Shown: positions 16,293 to 25,461, numbered from the stretch's first letter. The stretch: DNA of 64,000 nt from Haloarchaeobius amylolyticus (GCF_026616195.1 NZ_JANHDH010000001.1:1-64000); one strand, 5' to 3'. Program-made: numbers and translations. The notes: a model not told the origin generated them from the letters alone.

Positions 16293-17219
16293 ATGCCGGA
16301 GACGTTCTACGACGTACTCGGCGTCGCCCACGACGCCGACCAGGATGCCATCCGCGACGCCTACCGCGAGCGCGTCAAGGAGACGCATCCCGACCTGAAC
16401 GACGCCCCGGACGCGGCCGAGGCGTTCCAGCGCGTGGCCGAGGCCGAGGAGGTCCTCGGCGACCCCGACGAACGCGCCCGGTACGACCGCCTCGGCCACG
16501 AGGCGTACGTCTCGAGTTTCGGCGGCCCAGGCGGCGTCGGTCAGCAGGGCAGGGACCGGCCCGCCGACGACCCGGCCGACGACGGCCCGAACGACGGCTA
16601 CCAGAGCCGCAACCGCCGGCAGGAGTACCCCGGGTCCGACCGCCGGTCGTCCCGCACCGGCAACGAGACCAACCGGAGCTACTACGTCGGCGACGACGAG
16701 CAGGAGGCGACCGCGGACGGCGGCTCGACGGGGTCCGCCGCGGAGTGGTTCGTCGGCGAGCAGAGCGAACAGCGCCGCCGGACCGGCACGAACACCCGGC
16801 GCGAGCACGTCGCCGAGGACGACGAGGACGACGAGTTCGAGGGGTTCTCCGTCCACGACTGGGACGACGAGGACATCGACGCCGACGCAGGGCGCGTGAA
16901 CATCTCGCAGAACACGATGGTCATCGTCGTCGCGACCTTCCTCATGTACCCCTTCATGGCCTACACGACCGTCGCACCCGTCGGGCTGGCGGTGAACCTG
17001 ACGGTCGGGGCGTGCATGCTGTTGCTGCTGGTCTACCTGTTGACGATCCCGCGCGTCTCCGTCTTCGGCTTCGCCGCCCTCAGCGTCGTCGTCCCGCTCG
17101 GGCTTGCCGCCGTCGGCGTCGCCTGGCTCTCCCTGCACGGCCTGTTCGTCCTCGGCTCCGTCTGGATTCCCTTCGGGTACGCGATGCTGTTCGCGAAGGT
17201 CCTCAGTTCCCCGTCGTGA
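16293..17219 (+). CDS. DnaJ-domain membrane protein
   Basis: A 308-residue protein with an N-terminal J domain at residues 1-65 (YDVLGVAHDADQDAIRDAYR, then KETHPDLND with the HPD signature). A long acidic, disordered linker follows (about 75-210). Three to four hydrophobic segments fill residues 215-305. It lacks the zinc-finger and C-terminal peptide-binding domains of true DnaJ, so it is a J-protein that recruits Hsp70 to the membrane. The 3' end overlaps the convergent propeller gene by 17 bases. Confidence 0.8.
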   Translation: MPETFYDVLGVAHDADQDAIRDAYRERVKETHPDLNDAPDAAEAFQRVAEAEEVLGDPDERARYDRLGHEAYVSSFGGPGGVGQQGRDRPADDPADDGPNDGYQSRNRRQEYPGSDRRSSRTGNETNRSYYVGDDEQEATADGGSTGSAAEWFVGEQSEQRRRTGTNTRREHVAEDDEDDEFEGFSVHDWDDEDIDADAGRVNISQNTMVIVVATFLMYPFMAYTTVAPVGLAVNLTVGACMLLLLVYLLTIPRVSVFGFAALSVVVPLGLAAVGVAWLSLHGLFVLGSVWIPFGYAMLFAKVLSSPS

Positions 17220-18471
17220 ACGCGTGCAGGGTCCCGTCGCCGTCGCCAACGAAGAGCCAGTCGCTGGTGACGAGTGGGCCACACCGGGTCCTGGACCGGG
17301 TCAGCCCGAGTTTGTACCGGACGTCCCCGGTGGTGCGGTCGTAGGCGACCAGCAGCCCGGAGTCGTCGACCGCGAAGACGCTCTCCTCGGTGGCGACGAC
17401 GTTCGAGACGACCGAACCGGTACCGCCCCGACCCTCCCACCGCTGCTCGCCCGTCGCGCGGTCGAGGGCGATGACGCTGCCGCCGTCGTGGCCGACGTAG
17501 ACGGTGTCCCTGGCGACCGCCGGCGCCGGGTTCATGCCGCCGTTCGTCGTCGTCTGCCAGACCTCCTCACCCGTCTCGGCGTCGACGGCGTAGGCGACGC
17601 GGTTCTCGCAGGCGAGGTAGACCGTTCCGTCGCTGTAGGCGGGTTCGCCGATGAAGTAGTAGTGTGCGCCGCTTCCGTCCTCGGCACTTACCTCGTACTC
17701 CCACTGCTTCGAGCCCGAGGCGAGGTCGAAGGCGTAGACGCGCCCGGGCCGGTCGCGGGGTCGGTCGGCGACGAACACCGTCCCGTTCGCGATGGCCGGC
17801 GCCGTATCGATGTCGACACCCGAGAGCGCCGACCACTGGCTGTCGCCCGAGGCCGCGTCCAGTGCCTCGACGCCCGCTGCGGTGCCGGTGACCACGGTCC
17901 CGTCGGCGACCGTCAGCCCGTTCGGTCGCCCGGTCGAGGCCGACCACTCCAGACTCCCGGATTCGGCGTCGAACGCCTTCACGCTTCCGTAGTCCGCGCC
18001 GAAGACCAGTCCGTCCGCGACGCTCGGGGAGACGCGTGCGGCGCTCGACGTGGTCCACAGTTCCTCGCCGCTCCGGGCATCGTACGCCGCGAGCCAGTCG
18101 GCCGCGACGTAGAGCGTCTCGTCGACCAGTGCGGGTACGGTCCGGATCGCTTCCGAGAACGAGGCGGTCCACCCCTCGCCGGGTTTCTCGGCCGGGCCGG
18201 CGCCGCCGGAGTACCCGGTGTTGGCCGGGTCGTACGCGAAGGAACGGCTCTCCCCGGTCACCGGCGGGCCCTGTGGCGGTGCGTCTGTCGTCGTCTCGGT
18301 GTCGGTGTCGGTCCCGGTTTCGGTCGTCCCCACCGTGGCGGTCCCCGTCCCGGTCTCCGCGTCCGTCGGTCGCAGCGTCCGTGTGCCGGTCGAGACGCCG
18401 TCCTGGAGGCGCAGGCAACCGGCGCCGGTCAGCGCACTCGCCAGCGCAGCGAGTGCTTCGCGTCGTTGCAT
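17203..18471 (-). CDS. PQQ-type beta-propeller lipoprotein
   Basis: A 422-residue secreted protein: RR motif (MQRREALAAL), lipobox-like GAGC at about residue 19, Thr-rich linker to about residue 70, then repeated propeller blades with W-rich strands (YDARSGEELW, FDAESGSLEW, YAVDAETGEEVW, IALDRATGEQRW). Such propellers act as binding scaffolds or, with PQQ, as dehydrogenases; no catalytic residues are evident. A similar protein is at 42811. The signal has twin arginines, so Tat export is likely. Confidence 0.8.
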   Translation of the reverse strand: MQRREALAALASALTGAGCLRLQDGVSTGTRTLRPTDAETGTGTATVGTTETGTDTDTETTTDAPPQGPPVTGESRSFAYDPANTGYSGGAGPAEKPGEGWTASFSEAIRTVPALVDETLYVAADWLAAYDARSGEELWTTSSAARVSPSVADGLVFGADYGSVKAFDAESGSLEWSASTGRPNGLTVADGTVVTGTAAGVEALDAASGDSQWSALSGVDIDTAPAIANGTVFVADRPRDRPGRVYAFDLASGSKQWEYEVSAEDGSGAHYYFIGEPAYSDGTVYLACENRVAYAVDAETGEEVWQTTTNGGMNPAPAVARDTVYVGHDGGSVIALDRATGEQRWEGRGGTGSVVSNVVATEESVFAVDDSGLLVAYDRTTGDVRYKLGLTRSRTRCGPLVTSDWLFVGDGDGTLHAFTTGN

Positions 18472-18526
18472 ACTGGCGTCAACCGGGTGGACCGTGATAA
18501 GTAGACTGGCAGTTTCGAGGCGTGAG

Positions 18527-20353
18527 TCAGAGCTGGGCCACGACCGCGTCCCGGACCCGCTCGCGCTCGCGGTGGCTGGTCTCGGCGTCGAAGTCGACCT
18601 CCACGACGGTCGTCCCGTCGCTGCCGAGGGCGTCGGTGTAGGCCGACGCGAACTCGCCGGGCGCCACCCGCCGGAAGTCGAGGTCGTACAGGTCGCCGGT
18701 CGGCTCGAAGTCGAGGCCGTGGGGCGTCTTGAACTGCTCGGTGAACGGCGGGTCGAACGCCTCGATGGGGAGCAGGTGGAAGATGCCACCGCCGTCGTTG
18801 TTCAGACAGACGATGGTGGCGTCCACGCCGCAGCGTGCGAGCGCCAGCAGGCCGTTCATGTCGTGGTAGTACGCGAGGTCGCCCGTGACGACCACGAGGT
18901 CGTCGTCGGTCGCCGACCCGGCGCCCAGCCCGGTCGAGAGCACGCCGTCGATGCCGCTCGCGCCGCGGTTCGCGAGGACGGTGAGGGCGGCCTCGCGGGG
19001 ACGCCCGAAGCGGTCGGCGTCCCGGATGGGCATGGAGTTCGAGACGAAGACGGTGGCGGGGTCGGGTGCCGCGGCGAAGACGGTCTCCAGCACCGCGCCC
19101 TCCAGTGCATCGCGGTCCATCTCGTCCGAGAGGAGCGACCAGTACCGCGATTCGGTGTCGACCAGGTCGTCGCGGAACGCCGGGTCGCCCGGCGACTCGA
19201 CCGCTCCGGCGAGGGCGCGCGCCGTCTCGCCGGGGTCGGCGACGACGAGGTCCGAGCAGACGAACTCGGCGTCGCGCCACTCCCCGGCAGGGTCGACCAG
19301 CACCTGTCGCGCGTCGCTGTCGGCGAGCGCCTTCCGGACTGGTTTCGAGGTCATCGACGCGCCGAACCGCAGCACGAGGTCGGGGTCGATGTCCTGTGCC
19401 GGGAGGTAGCCGTCGTAGCCGCCAAGCACCGGGGCGTCGCCGACGTGGGGGCCGAACCGCACGCCGGAGAGCGGGTCCGCGAGGATGGGGAAGTTCGTCT
19501 CGTGGGCGAGGCTGGCGATGGCGGCGGCGGTGTCGCCGGCGCCGGTTGCGCCCCCAGCTACGCCGGCGTCCGTCAGGTCGGCCGGGTCGGCCGGGCCGGC
19601 GAGGATAAGGCCCGTCGCGGCGTCGTCGACCGCCCGTGCGAGTGCGGTGAGGTCGCCGTCCGAGAGCGTCGGGCGCCCCTGTCTCCGGGCGACGTAGGGG
19701 CCGGATTCGCGGCCGGCCGAGGCTCGCGTGTCGCCCTCGTCCCAGTCGGCCGGCACGTCGCCGGGCACGTCGACCGGCTCCAGCGGCTTCCGGAACGGGC
19801 AGTTGAGGTGGACCGGTCCCATCGGGGTGCCCTCGCTCTCGGCCAGCGCCCTGGCCGCGTCGGTCCGGAGGCGCCTGAGCTTCCGCGGGGTCGGCTCCGG
19901 CTCGGGCAGGTCGCGGTACCACCGGACCGAATCCCCGTAGAGCTTCTCCTGGTCGATGGTCTGGTTCGCACCCGAGTCGCGGAGTTCCGGCGGGCGGTCG
20001 GCGGTGAGGACGAGCAGGGGCACCCGCGCCTGGCTGGCCTCGATGACCGCCGGGTGGAAGTTCGCCGCGGCGGTCCCGGAGGTACAGACGAGTGCTGTGG
20101 GTTCGCCGGTCCGGCGGCCGCGCCCGAGCGCGAAGAAGGCCGCCGAGCGCTCGTCGAGGTGGGAGAACACCTGCACGTCGTCGTGGTTCGCGAAGGCGAC
20201 GGTGAGGGGTGTCGACCGGCTCCCGGGGGCGATGCAGACCGCGGACAGGCCGCCCTCCGCCAGCTCGTCGACCAGCGTCTCGGCGCACAGCGTGTTGCGG
20301 TTCGGGTACTCGGCGTCGGGGCGGGCGTCGTCCCCAGAATCGTCGCCCGTCAT
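18527..20353 (-). CDS. menD: SEPHCHC synthase
   Basis: A 608-residue ThDP-dependent enzyme that joins isochorismate and 2-oxoglutarate. Features: N-terminal CIAPGSRSTPLTVA, SHLDERSAAFFALG, VCTSGTAAANFHPA, and the C-terminal ThDP site (GDLAYYHDMNGLLAL with NNDGGGIFHLLP). The ATG at 20353 overlaps the menF stop (ATGA), which also rejects the longer in-frame start at 20401. Full length. Confidence 0.95.
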   Translation of the reverse strand: MTGDDSGDDARPDAEYPNRNTLCAETLVDELAEGGLSAVCIAPGSRSTPLTVAFANHDDVQVFSHLDERSAAFFALGRGRRTGEPTALVCTSGTAAANFHPAVIEASQARVPLLVLTADRPPELRDSGANQTIDQEKLYGDSVRWYRDLPEPEPTPRKLRRLRTDAARALAESEGTPMGPVHLNCPFRKPLEPVDVPGDVPADWDEGDTRASAGRESGPYVARRQGRPTLSDGDLTALARAVDDAATGLILAGPADPADLTDAGVAGGATGAGDTAAAIASLAHETNFPILADPLSGVRFGPHVGDAPVLGGYDGYLPAQDIDPDLVLRFGASMTSKPVRKALADSDARQVLVDPAGEWRDAEFVCSDLVVADPGETARALAGAVESPGDPAFRDDLVDTESRYWSLLSDEMDRDALEGAVLETVFAAAPDPATVFVSNSMPIRDADRFGRPREAALTVLANRGASGIDGVLSTGLGAGSATDDDLVVVTGDLAYYHDMNGLLALARCGVDATIVCLNNDGGGIFHLLPIEAFDPPFTEQFKTPHGLDFEPTGDLYDLDFRRVAPGEFASAYTDALGSDGTTVVEVDFDAETSHRERERVRDAVVAQL

Positions 20354-21696
20354 TCCAGTTCGTCGAGCAGCGGGCGGTACTTCAGCTGGATCTCGTCCCA
20401 CTCCTCCTGCGGGTCGGAGTCGGCGACGATGCCGTTCCCGGCGAACAGGGTCGCCCGGCGGCCGCCGGCGACGCCGGACCGGATGCCGACGAGGAACTCC
20501 CCGTCGCCGTCAGCGTCGAACCAGCCGATGGGAGCGGCGTACCAGCCGCGGTCGAACGTCTCGACCTCGCGGATGGTCTCGGCGGCGGTCTCGGGCGGGA
20601 GCCCGCCGACGGCGGGCGTCGGGTGCAGCGCCTCCACGATGTCGAGGACGTGGCCGTCCTCGTGGAGGTCGGCGGTGATGGGCGTCTGGAGGTGCTGGAT
20701 GTTGTTCAGTTTGCGCACCGTCTGCTCGCCCTCGGTCACGTCGCCGAGGGGTTCGAGCTGGGTCATGATGGTGTCCACGACGAGGCGCTGTTCGTGCTGT
20801 ATCTTCTCGGAGTCCACGAGCGACTGCGCGAGGGTCTCGTCGGCCTCGGGCGTGCCGCCACGGCCGACGGACCCGGCCAGTGCCTCGGTCAGGACCTGTC
20901 GCCCGGACTTCTTGACGAGGCGTTCCGGGGGTGCCCCGAGGAAGCCGGCCTCGTCGGTGGGCTGGACGAGGAAGCGATAGCAGTTCGGGTAGGTGCGGCG
21001 CAGGCGTTCGAGCACGTCCGGCAGGTCCACCTCTGCGGCGAGGTCGACCTCCAGCGCGCAGCCGAGGACGACCTTCCGGAGGTCGCCCGCGTTGATGCGG
21101 TCGACGGCGTCGGCGACCTGGTCGGTCCAGACGTCCTTGGTCGTGGTCCGCCGGGTCGAGACGACGCCGGGGGTCCCGCCGCGGGGTCGCATCGCGGGCA
21201 GGTCGGCGACCGCGTCGGCGGCCCGGTCCAGCTGGGCCTCGACGCTGGTCGGGTCGACGTGTCGCCCGTAGCGGTTCACGGTCAGCCAGGTGCCGTCGTC
21301 GGTGCGGGTGAGCTGGACCTCCGGGAGGAGGAACTCGGCCGCGCCGAAGCCGGCCCAGGTCTCGGTCGGTTCGTGGTCGTCACTGAAGGCGAACCCCCCG
21401 ACCAGCCGGGGGCGCGGCGCGTCCGCGTTCGTGCAGTCGGCGTCGTCGAAGAGGGTCTGGGCGCTCGCGCGGATGCGCTCGAAGCGGTCCGGCCCGCTCG
21501 CGGTCAGCCGGGCCGCGGCCCCCGCACCGGCCAGTTCGAGGCCCTCGAAGTTGGCCCAGTGGAGGCGGGGCGGCTCGCGTGAGGCGAGGAACGCCCGATA
21601 GGAGACGTCGTCGATGGGACGGCTCCGGCTGACGAGCACACCCTCGCTCCCGACCGCCGGTGCCGTCACCGTACCCTCGCTACGCGCTCGTTCCAT
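20350..21696 (-). CDS. menF: Isochorismate synthase
   Basis: A 448-residue chorismate-utilising enzyme that converts chorismate to isochorismate, the entry step to menaquinone. The C-terminal chorismate-binding domain shows KVVLGCALEV, LAGSVGRGGTPEADE, LHPTPAVGGLPPETA and DGEFLVGIRSG. The N-terminal 180 residues form the scaffold region. It is first of the menF-menD pair. aroC, which supplies chorismate, is 40 kb away in this window. Confidence 0.92.
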   Translation of the reverse strand: MERARSEGTVTAPAVGSEGVLVSRSRPIDDVSYRAFLASREPPRLHWANFEGLELAGAGAAARLTASGPDRFERIRASAQTLFDDADCTNADAPRPRLVGGFAFSDDHEPTETWAGFGAAEFLLPEVQLTRTDDGTWLTVNRYGRHVDPTSVEAQLDRAADAVADLPAMRPRGGTPGVVSTRRTTTKDVWTDQVADAVDRINAGDLRKVVLGCALEVDLAAEVDLPDVLERLRRTYPNCYRFLVQPTDEAGFLGAPPERLVKKSGRQVLTEALAGSVGRGGTPEADETLAQSLVDSEKIQHEQRLVVDTIMTQLEPLGDVTEGEQTVRKLNNIQHLQTPITADLHEDGHVLDIVEALHPTPAVGGLPPETAAETIREVETFDRGWYAAPIGWFDADGDGEFLVGIRSGVAGGRRATLFAGNGIVADSDPQEEWDEIQLKYRPLLDELE

Positions 21697-21754
21697 TGCC
21701 GTAGACTCAGGAACACGTCTGCTAAAAGGTGTCCATCCGAAACAGGTCCCGGAT

Positions 21755-22351
21755 TTAACTGTAGCGCTCCTCGTTCCAGGGGTTCGCGCTGTCGGAGTAC
21801 CCGCGAAGCTCCCAGTAGCCGCGCTCGGGTTCGGTGAGGAACTCGACGCCGTCGACCCACTTCGCGCCCTTGTAGGCGTAGCGGTGCGGGGTGACGACCC
21901 GGAGCGGGCCGCCGTGGTCGCGGGGGAGGGGCTCGCCGTCGAAGTCCCACGCGAACAGCACCTCCTCGCGCATGCACTGCTCCAGAGGCAGGTCGGTCGT
22001 GTAGTCGTCCATGCCGGCGAACATGACGTGGCAGGCGTCGTCCTGGACGCCGGCCAGCTCCGCGAGGGTGGGGAAGGTGACGCCCGTGAACTCGCAGTCG
22101 AACTTCGACCAGCCGGTGACGCAGTGGAAGTCCTGTCGCTGGGTCACGCTCGGGAGCTCCTGGAACTCCTCCCAGGTGAACGAGAGCTCCTCCTCGACGG
22201 CGCCCGTCACGGTGAACTCCCACGTCTCGGGGTCGAACGGCGGTGTCCCGCTCTTGGAGAGCACCGGGAACTTCGAGGTCTCGCGCTGGCCCGGGGGGAG
22301 GCGGTCCGACCCGAACTCCTCGTACAGGTCGGTCACGTCTTGGACAGTCAT
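21755..22351 (-). CDS. Molybdopterin-dependent oxidoreductase, sulfite-oxidase fold
   Basis: A 198-residue protein consisting only of the Mo-pterin domain of the SuoX/YedY superfamily. The Mo-ligating cysteine is C77 in FHCVTGWSKFDCEF. Other family marks are GVTFPTLAEL, YTTDLPLEQC and DHGGPLRVVTPHRYAYKGAKW. No signal peptide is visible, so it is probably cytoplasmic, unlike YedY. The substrate and electron partner are unknown. Confidence 0.85.
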   Translation of the reverse strand: MTVQDVTDLYEEFGSDRLPPGQRETSKFPVLSKSGTPPFDPETWEFTVTGAVEEELSFTWEEFQELPSVTQRQDFHCVTGWSKFDCEFTGVTFPTLAELAGVQDDACHVMFAGMDDYTTDLPLEQCMREEVLFAWDFDGEPLPRDHGGPLRVVTPHRYAYKGAKWVDGVEFLTEPERGYWELRGYSDSANPWNEERYS

Positions 22352-22460
22352 GCTCGTTTATCCGGCCTCCGGGATTGTAGGCGTGACGGAACAGGTCGAT
22401 GGCCTCGCCCTCTTGCGGATTCCGGGGTCGCGGCGCGACCAGTACATCTCCCCGTCAGGC

Positions 22461-22469
22461 TTAAATACA
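22461..22469 (+). promoter_or_regulatory. TATA box of the ribbon-helix-helix gene
   Basis: ttaaataca is centred 29 bases before the ATG at 22494, giving a leaderless or very short-leader mRNA. A 6+3+6 inverted repeat (ggtcgc-ggc-gcgacc, 22426-22440) stands 20 bases further upstream and could be an operator. Confidence 0.6.
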
Positions 22470-22493
22470 ACATCACCGAAGCCCCTACCAGAA

Positions 22494-22712
22494 ATGCCGA
22501 AAGTCGAGATCAACATCCCGGAACACCTGGAGATGCAGATCACCCAGATGGTCGAGCGTGGCGAGTTCGTGAACCGTGAAGAGGCCATCGAGGACCTCCT
22601 GTCGACCGGGCTGAAGGCCTACAAGACGAGTGGCCCCATCGAGGACGACGAACCCGGCGGTGGGTTCGAGGACGACGGGATGATGGGCCACGAGGACGAG
22701 TACGTCTTCTAG
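22494..22712 (+). CDS. Ribbon-helix-helix DNA-binding protein
   Basis: A 72-residue protein. The first 45 residues fit a CopG/MetJ-type ribbon-helix-helix fold: strand KVEINIPEHL, helix EMQITQMVERGEF, turn and helix NREEAIEDLLSTGLKAY. The tail is acidic and Gly-rich. It is likely a dimeric regulator. Its stop codon and that of the convergent DUF3179 gene share the palindrome CTAG (22709-22712). Confidence 0.8.
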   Translation: MPKVEINIPEHLEMQITQMVERGEFVNREEAIEDLLSTGLKAYKTSGPIEDDEPGGGFEDDGMMGHEDEYVF

Positions 22713-23590
22713 GACCGCGTTCCGGGTTCACGTCTCGCACTCGCGTCGCCGCCGCCCGACGGCGACCTGGTCCCCGAGTGCGGTGGGGGGAGCACCACCG
22801 TCGTCTCCGGCTGTTCTCGCCGCCACGTCCGCCAGTCCGTTATCGTCGACGGGACGATATCGAGCCGCTCTCCGCCGAGGGGCCCGCAGATGGCCTCCCC
22901 GAGCAACTGACTCCAGTAGCTGCCGGTCGCGTCGTCGGCCAGTACGAGGTTGCCGGCGACCCGCACCCGCTGGTCCGGCGAGCTGTCGTTCACCGACGCA
23001 GCCCAGGCTCTGCCGGCGTCCTCGGCGGCGCCGGTCTGGACGCCGGGCGGGCGCCAGAGCAGGCCGGTCGCCTGGAAGTTGGTCGCCTCGGCCCGCCCGC
23101 CGACGCGTCGGTCCGCGACGAGCCCGGACGTGCAGATGGGGCAGTACGTGACCAGCACGGGCAGGTCCCCGAGCCAGTCGTCGACGACCTCGTGGTACCA
23201 GAGTATCGAGAGCGGGTAGGCCCGCGCCTCCCCGTCGTGTTCCAGCCCGACGACGGTCCGTGAGTCGCCGATGGTGCGGTCGGGGCCGTACTGGGCCGGA
23301 ATCTCGTGGTCGCCCCAGTCGCTCGCGTACGCGGGGTCGTCTATCTCGGCGAGGGCAGCGGGAATCACCTCTTCCGAGCAGATGGTCGCGGGGAAGCCCT
23401 GTTCGGCCAGCGAGAGGTCGGTGTAGGGGCCGGGCGTCCGCGTCTCGTCTCGGGTCGTGGTCCCCATGTCAGGTTCGCCACCGGCCCCGAACCCTGCACA
23501 GCCCGCGATGCTACCAGCGACCCCGGTCGCCAGCGCGGCGAGCACCCGGCGGCGAGAGTGGGGCGCCCCCGAGCCAGCCCGTCGGGTCAT
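22709..23590 (-). CDS. DUF3179 Tat lipoprotein A
   Basis: A 293-residue secreted protein: twin-arginine start (SRRRVLAAL), lipobox SIAGC at about residue 29, then a DUF3179 domain with AYPLSILWYHEVVDDWLGDL, the conserved CPIC pair (VTYCPICTSG) and SYWSQLLGEAICG. The CxxC resembles thiol-redox or metal sites. Its ATG overlaps the stop of the second DUF3179 gene (ATGA), so the two are translated together. Biochemical function of DUF3179 is unknown. Confidence 0.85.
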   Translation of the reverse strand: MTRRAGSGAPHSRRRVLAALATGVAGSIAGCAGFGAGGEPDMGTTTRDETRTPGPYTDLSLAEQGFPATICSEEVIPAALAEIDDPAYASDWGDHEIPAQYGPDRTIGDSRTVVGLEHDGEARAYPLSILWYHEVVDDWLGDLPVLVTYCPICTSGLVADRRVGGRAEATNFQATGLLWRPPGVQTGAAEDAGRAWAASVNDSSPDQRVRVAGNLVLADDATGSYWSQLLGEAICGPLGGERLDIVPSTITDWRTWRREQPETTVVLPPPHSGTRSPSGGGDASARREPGTRS

Positions 23591-24765
23591 CCGTACACCC
23601 CCGTCTCGGGCGCGAAGGAGGCCCACGCGAACCAGAACATCGGCGGGTAGGGCGTCGCCGACGCCAGCGTCCGCCCCTCGAACGGACCGTCGATGGCCCG
23701 CCCGGACGCGAGGGTCCAGCGCGAGCCACCGGCCCGGAGGTCGCCGGTCGGCCCCTGCCTGAACCGCAGCGTCTCGCCGTCGAGTCGGCGGTCGTAGGCG
23801 ACCAGGGTGCCGTCGTCGGTCGCGGCGACGACGACCGGGAGCCCGCCGACCACGTCCTGCACGATGCCCGCGTCGGCGACGTGCGAGAGTGGATACGCTC
23901 GCGTCACGTCGCCCGCGACGACGCCGATGACCAGCGCCTTCGGGTGCAGCCGGTCGTCGTCGAAGTCGGTGTTCTCCAGCCCGATGACCGCCGAGTACTC
24001 GTAGCCGGCGTAGGGGTCGCGGTTCACGTCCCGCGTGACCGCACCCTTCACCGTCAGCGACTCGGGCGCCGGGAGGAGGACCTCGGTGTCGGGGTGGGCC
24101 GCGCGCCACTGTTCGAGGGTCGTCCGGGTGGCCGGCCGCAGCGGCAACTCGTCGCCGGTCCGCGGTCCCCGGATGGCGGTCGCGATGACCTGGCTCCAGA
24201 GGCTCTCGGTCGCCTCGTCGTACATCACCAGGTCCGAGTGCCAGAGCCAGCCCGAGACGCCGAAGACCGTCGCCTCGCCCGCCACCTCGCGCTCGGCGAC
24301 CACGCTCGACCCGCAGAGGGGACAGAAGGTGACGGCCAGCGGGTCGTCCGTGACCACATCGTTGACGATCTCGTGCCAGCGCATGACCCGCAGGGGGTAC
24401 GCCCGCGCGACCCCGTCGACTGCGAGGCCGATGACCTCGTCCTTCGGGTGGAGTCGCGGCTCGATGGGCAGCACCTCGCCGAACTCGGTGCGGGCCTCGA
24501 ACCGGATGCCGGCCCAGTCGTCGGCGAAGGCGGGTTCCGTGATGGCCGGGATGGCGTCCTTCAGTGCCCCCCGGACGAGGTCGGACTTCGGGACCGGCAG
24601 GTCGGCCGCACTCGGCCGCCCCGGGCCGGCAGGTGCCGGGCCGGTCGAGACGCCCGCCTCCTGTGCGCCCAGCTGGAGACAGCCCGCGAGGCCGACGCTC
24701 CCCGCGAACCCGGCGCCGGCGAGCCCGGCCGTACCCAGCCGTTCGAGGAAGCGTCGTCGCTCCAT
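23587..24765 (-). CDS. DUF3179 Tat lipoprotein B
   Basis: A 392-residue paralogue of the downstream gene. Signal: MERRRFLERLG with twin arginines and lipobox GLAGC at about residue 29. The domain has YPLRVMRWHEIVNDVV, a CPLC pair (VTFCPLCGSS), LVMYDEATESLWSQV, and a longer C-terminal part with AYPLSHVADAG. It is about 100 residues longer than its partner. It lies back to back with a TlpA-like thioredoxin gene, which suggests a shared redox role outside the membrane. Confidence 0.85.
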   Translation of the reverse strand: MERRRFLERLGTAGLAGAGFAGSVGLAGCLQLGAQEAGVSTGPAPAGPGRPSAADLPVPKSDLVRGALKDAIPAITEPAFADDWAGIRFEARTEFGEVLPIEPRLHPKDEVIGLAVDGVARAYPLRVMRWHEIVNDVVTDDPLAVTFCPLCGSSVVAEREVAGEATVFGVSGWLWHSDLVMYDEATESLWSQVIATAIRGPRTGDELPLRPATRTTLEQWRAAHPDTEVLLPAPESLTVKGAVTRDVNRDPYAGYEYSAVIGLENTDFDDDRLHPKALVIGVVAGDVTRAYPLSHVADAGIVQDVVGGLPVVVAATDDGTLVAYDRRLDGETLRFRQGPTGDLRAGGSRWTLASGRAIDGPFEGRTLASATPYPPMFWFAWASFAPETGVYG

Positions 24766-24865
24766 GCAGGGAGTGACGGGAGCACGGGCAAAGACCTCTC
24801 GCGGTCGTGCGTCACCGACTCACACACCCAGAGAGAAGATGGTGGGCTCCGTCGTACCGCCACCT

Positions 24866-25405
24866 ATGCGCGCCTCCAGACGCCGACTGCTCACCGCGGG
24901 TGCCACCGGGCTGGCCGGGCTGGCGGGCTGTCTGGGAAGTCTCGGCGGCACCGGCGGCGGCCCCGGCCCGGGCGAACTCGACGCCCTCGACGTGGGTGGC
25001 TCGCCCGGCGGCGTCGTCCCGGTCCACCCGCCCGAGCAGGTCGTCGTCCTCGACTTCTTCGCGACGTGGTGTGCGCCGTGCAAGCCCCAGATGGCGGAAC
25101 TCCGGTCCGTCCGCGAGGTGGTCGGCGAGGACGTGTTCGTCCTCTCCATCACGGCTGAGACCGACCGCGACACCGTCGCGGCGTTCTGGACCGAGTACGA
25201 GGGCACCTGGCCGGTCGCCATCGACGCCAGTGGCGAGACCGCCCGGAGCCACGACGTGCGCGGGCTGCCGACGATGCTGGTCTTCCCGCCCGGTGCCGGG
25301 GCGGGCGAGGATGCCTGGCGCCACACCGGCCTTGCCGCGGCCGACGACGTGCTCGCGGCCATCGAACAGGCGCAGTCGACGGCGACGGCGACGACCGACG
25401 CGTAG
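24866..25405 (+). CDS. TlpA-like thioredoxin lipoprotein
   Basis: A 179-residue secreted thioredoxin-fold protein. The signal has RRRLLTAG and lipobox GLAGC at residues 19-23. The active site is WCAPC in FFATWCAPCKPQM, and the cis-Pro loop is GLPTMLVFPP. TlpA-like proteins reduce disulfides of cytochromes or copper-site partners. The gene is divergent from the DUF3179 pair, so it may reduce their CxxC centres; this link is inferred only from proximity. Confidence 0.88.
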   Translation: MRASRRRLLTAGATGLAGLAGCLGSLGGTGGGPGPGELDALDVGGSPGGVVPVHPPEQVVVLDFFATWCAPCKPQMAELRSVREVVGEDVFVLSITAETDRDTVAAFWTEYEGTWPVAIDASGETARSHDVRGLPTMLVFPPGAGAGEDAWRHTGLAAADDVLAAIEQAQSTATATTDA

Positions 25406-25461
25406 CCGGATTCCGACCGAACTCGGCGGGTTTTAGTGCGCCCGCGCTGGATTCCGGGCCG

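Noticed and set aside
16268..17344. An ATG-started frame of 358 codons overlapping the DnaJ-like gene.
   Set aside because: Extremely Arg-rich translation in a shifted frame; the J domain is in the other frame.
25406..25461. Possible fluoride riboswitch before the FluC pair.
   Set aside because: The gap is only 56 bases, contains a promoter-like element, and has no crcB-motif core.
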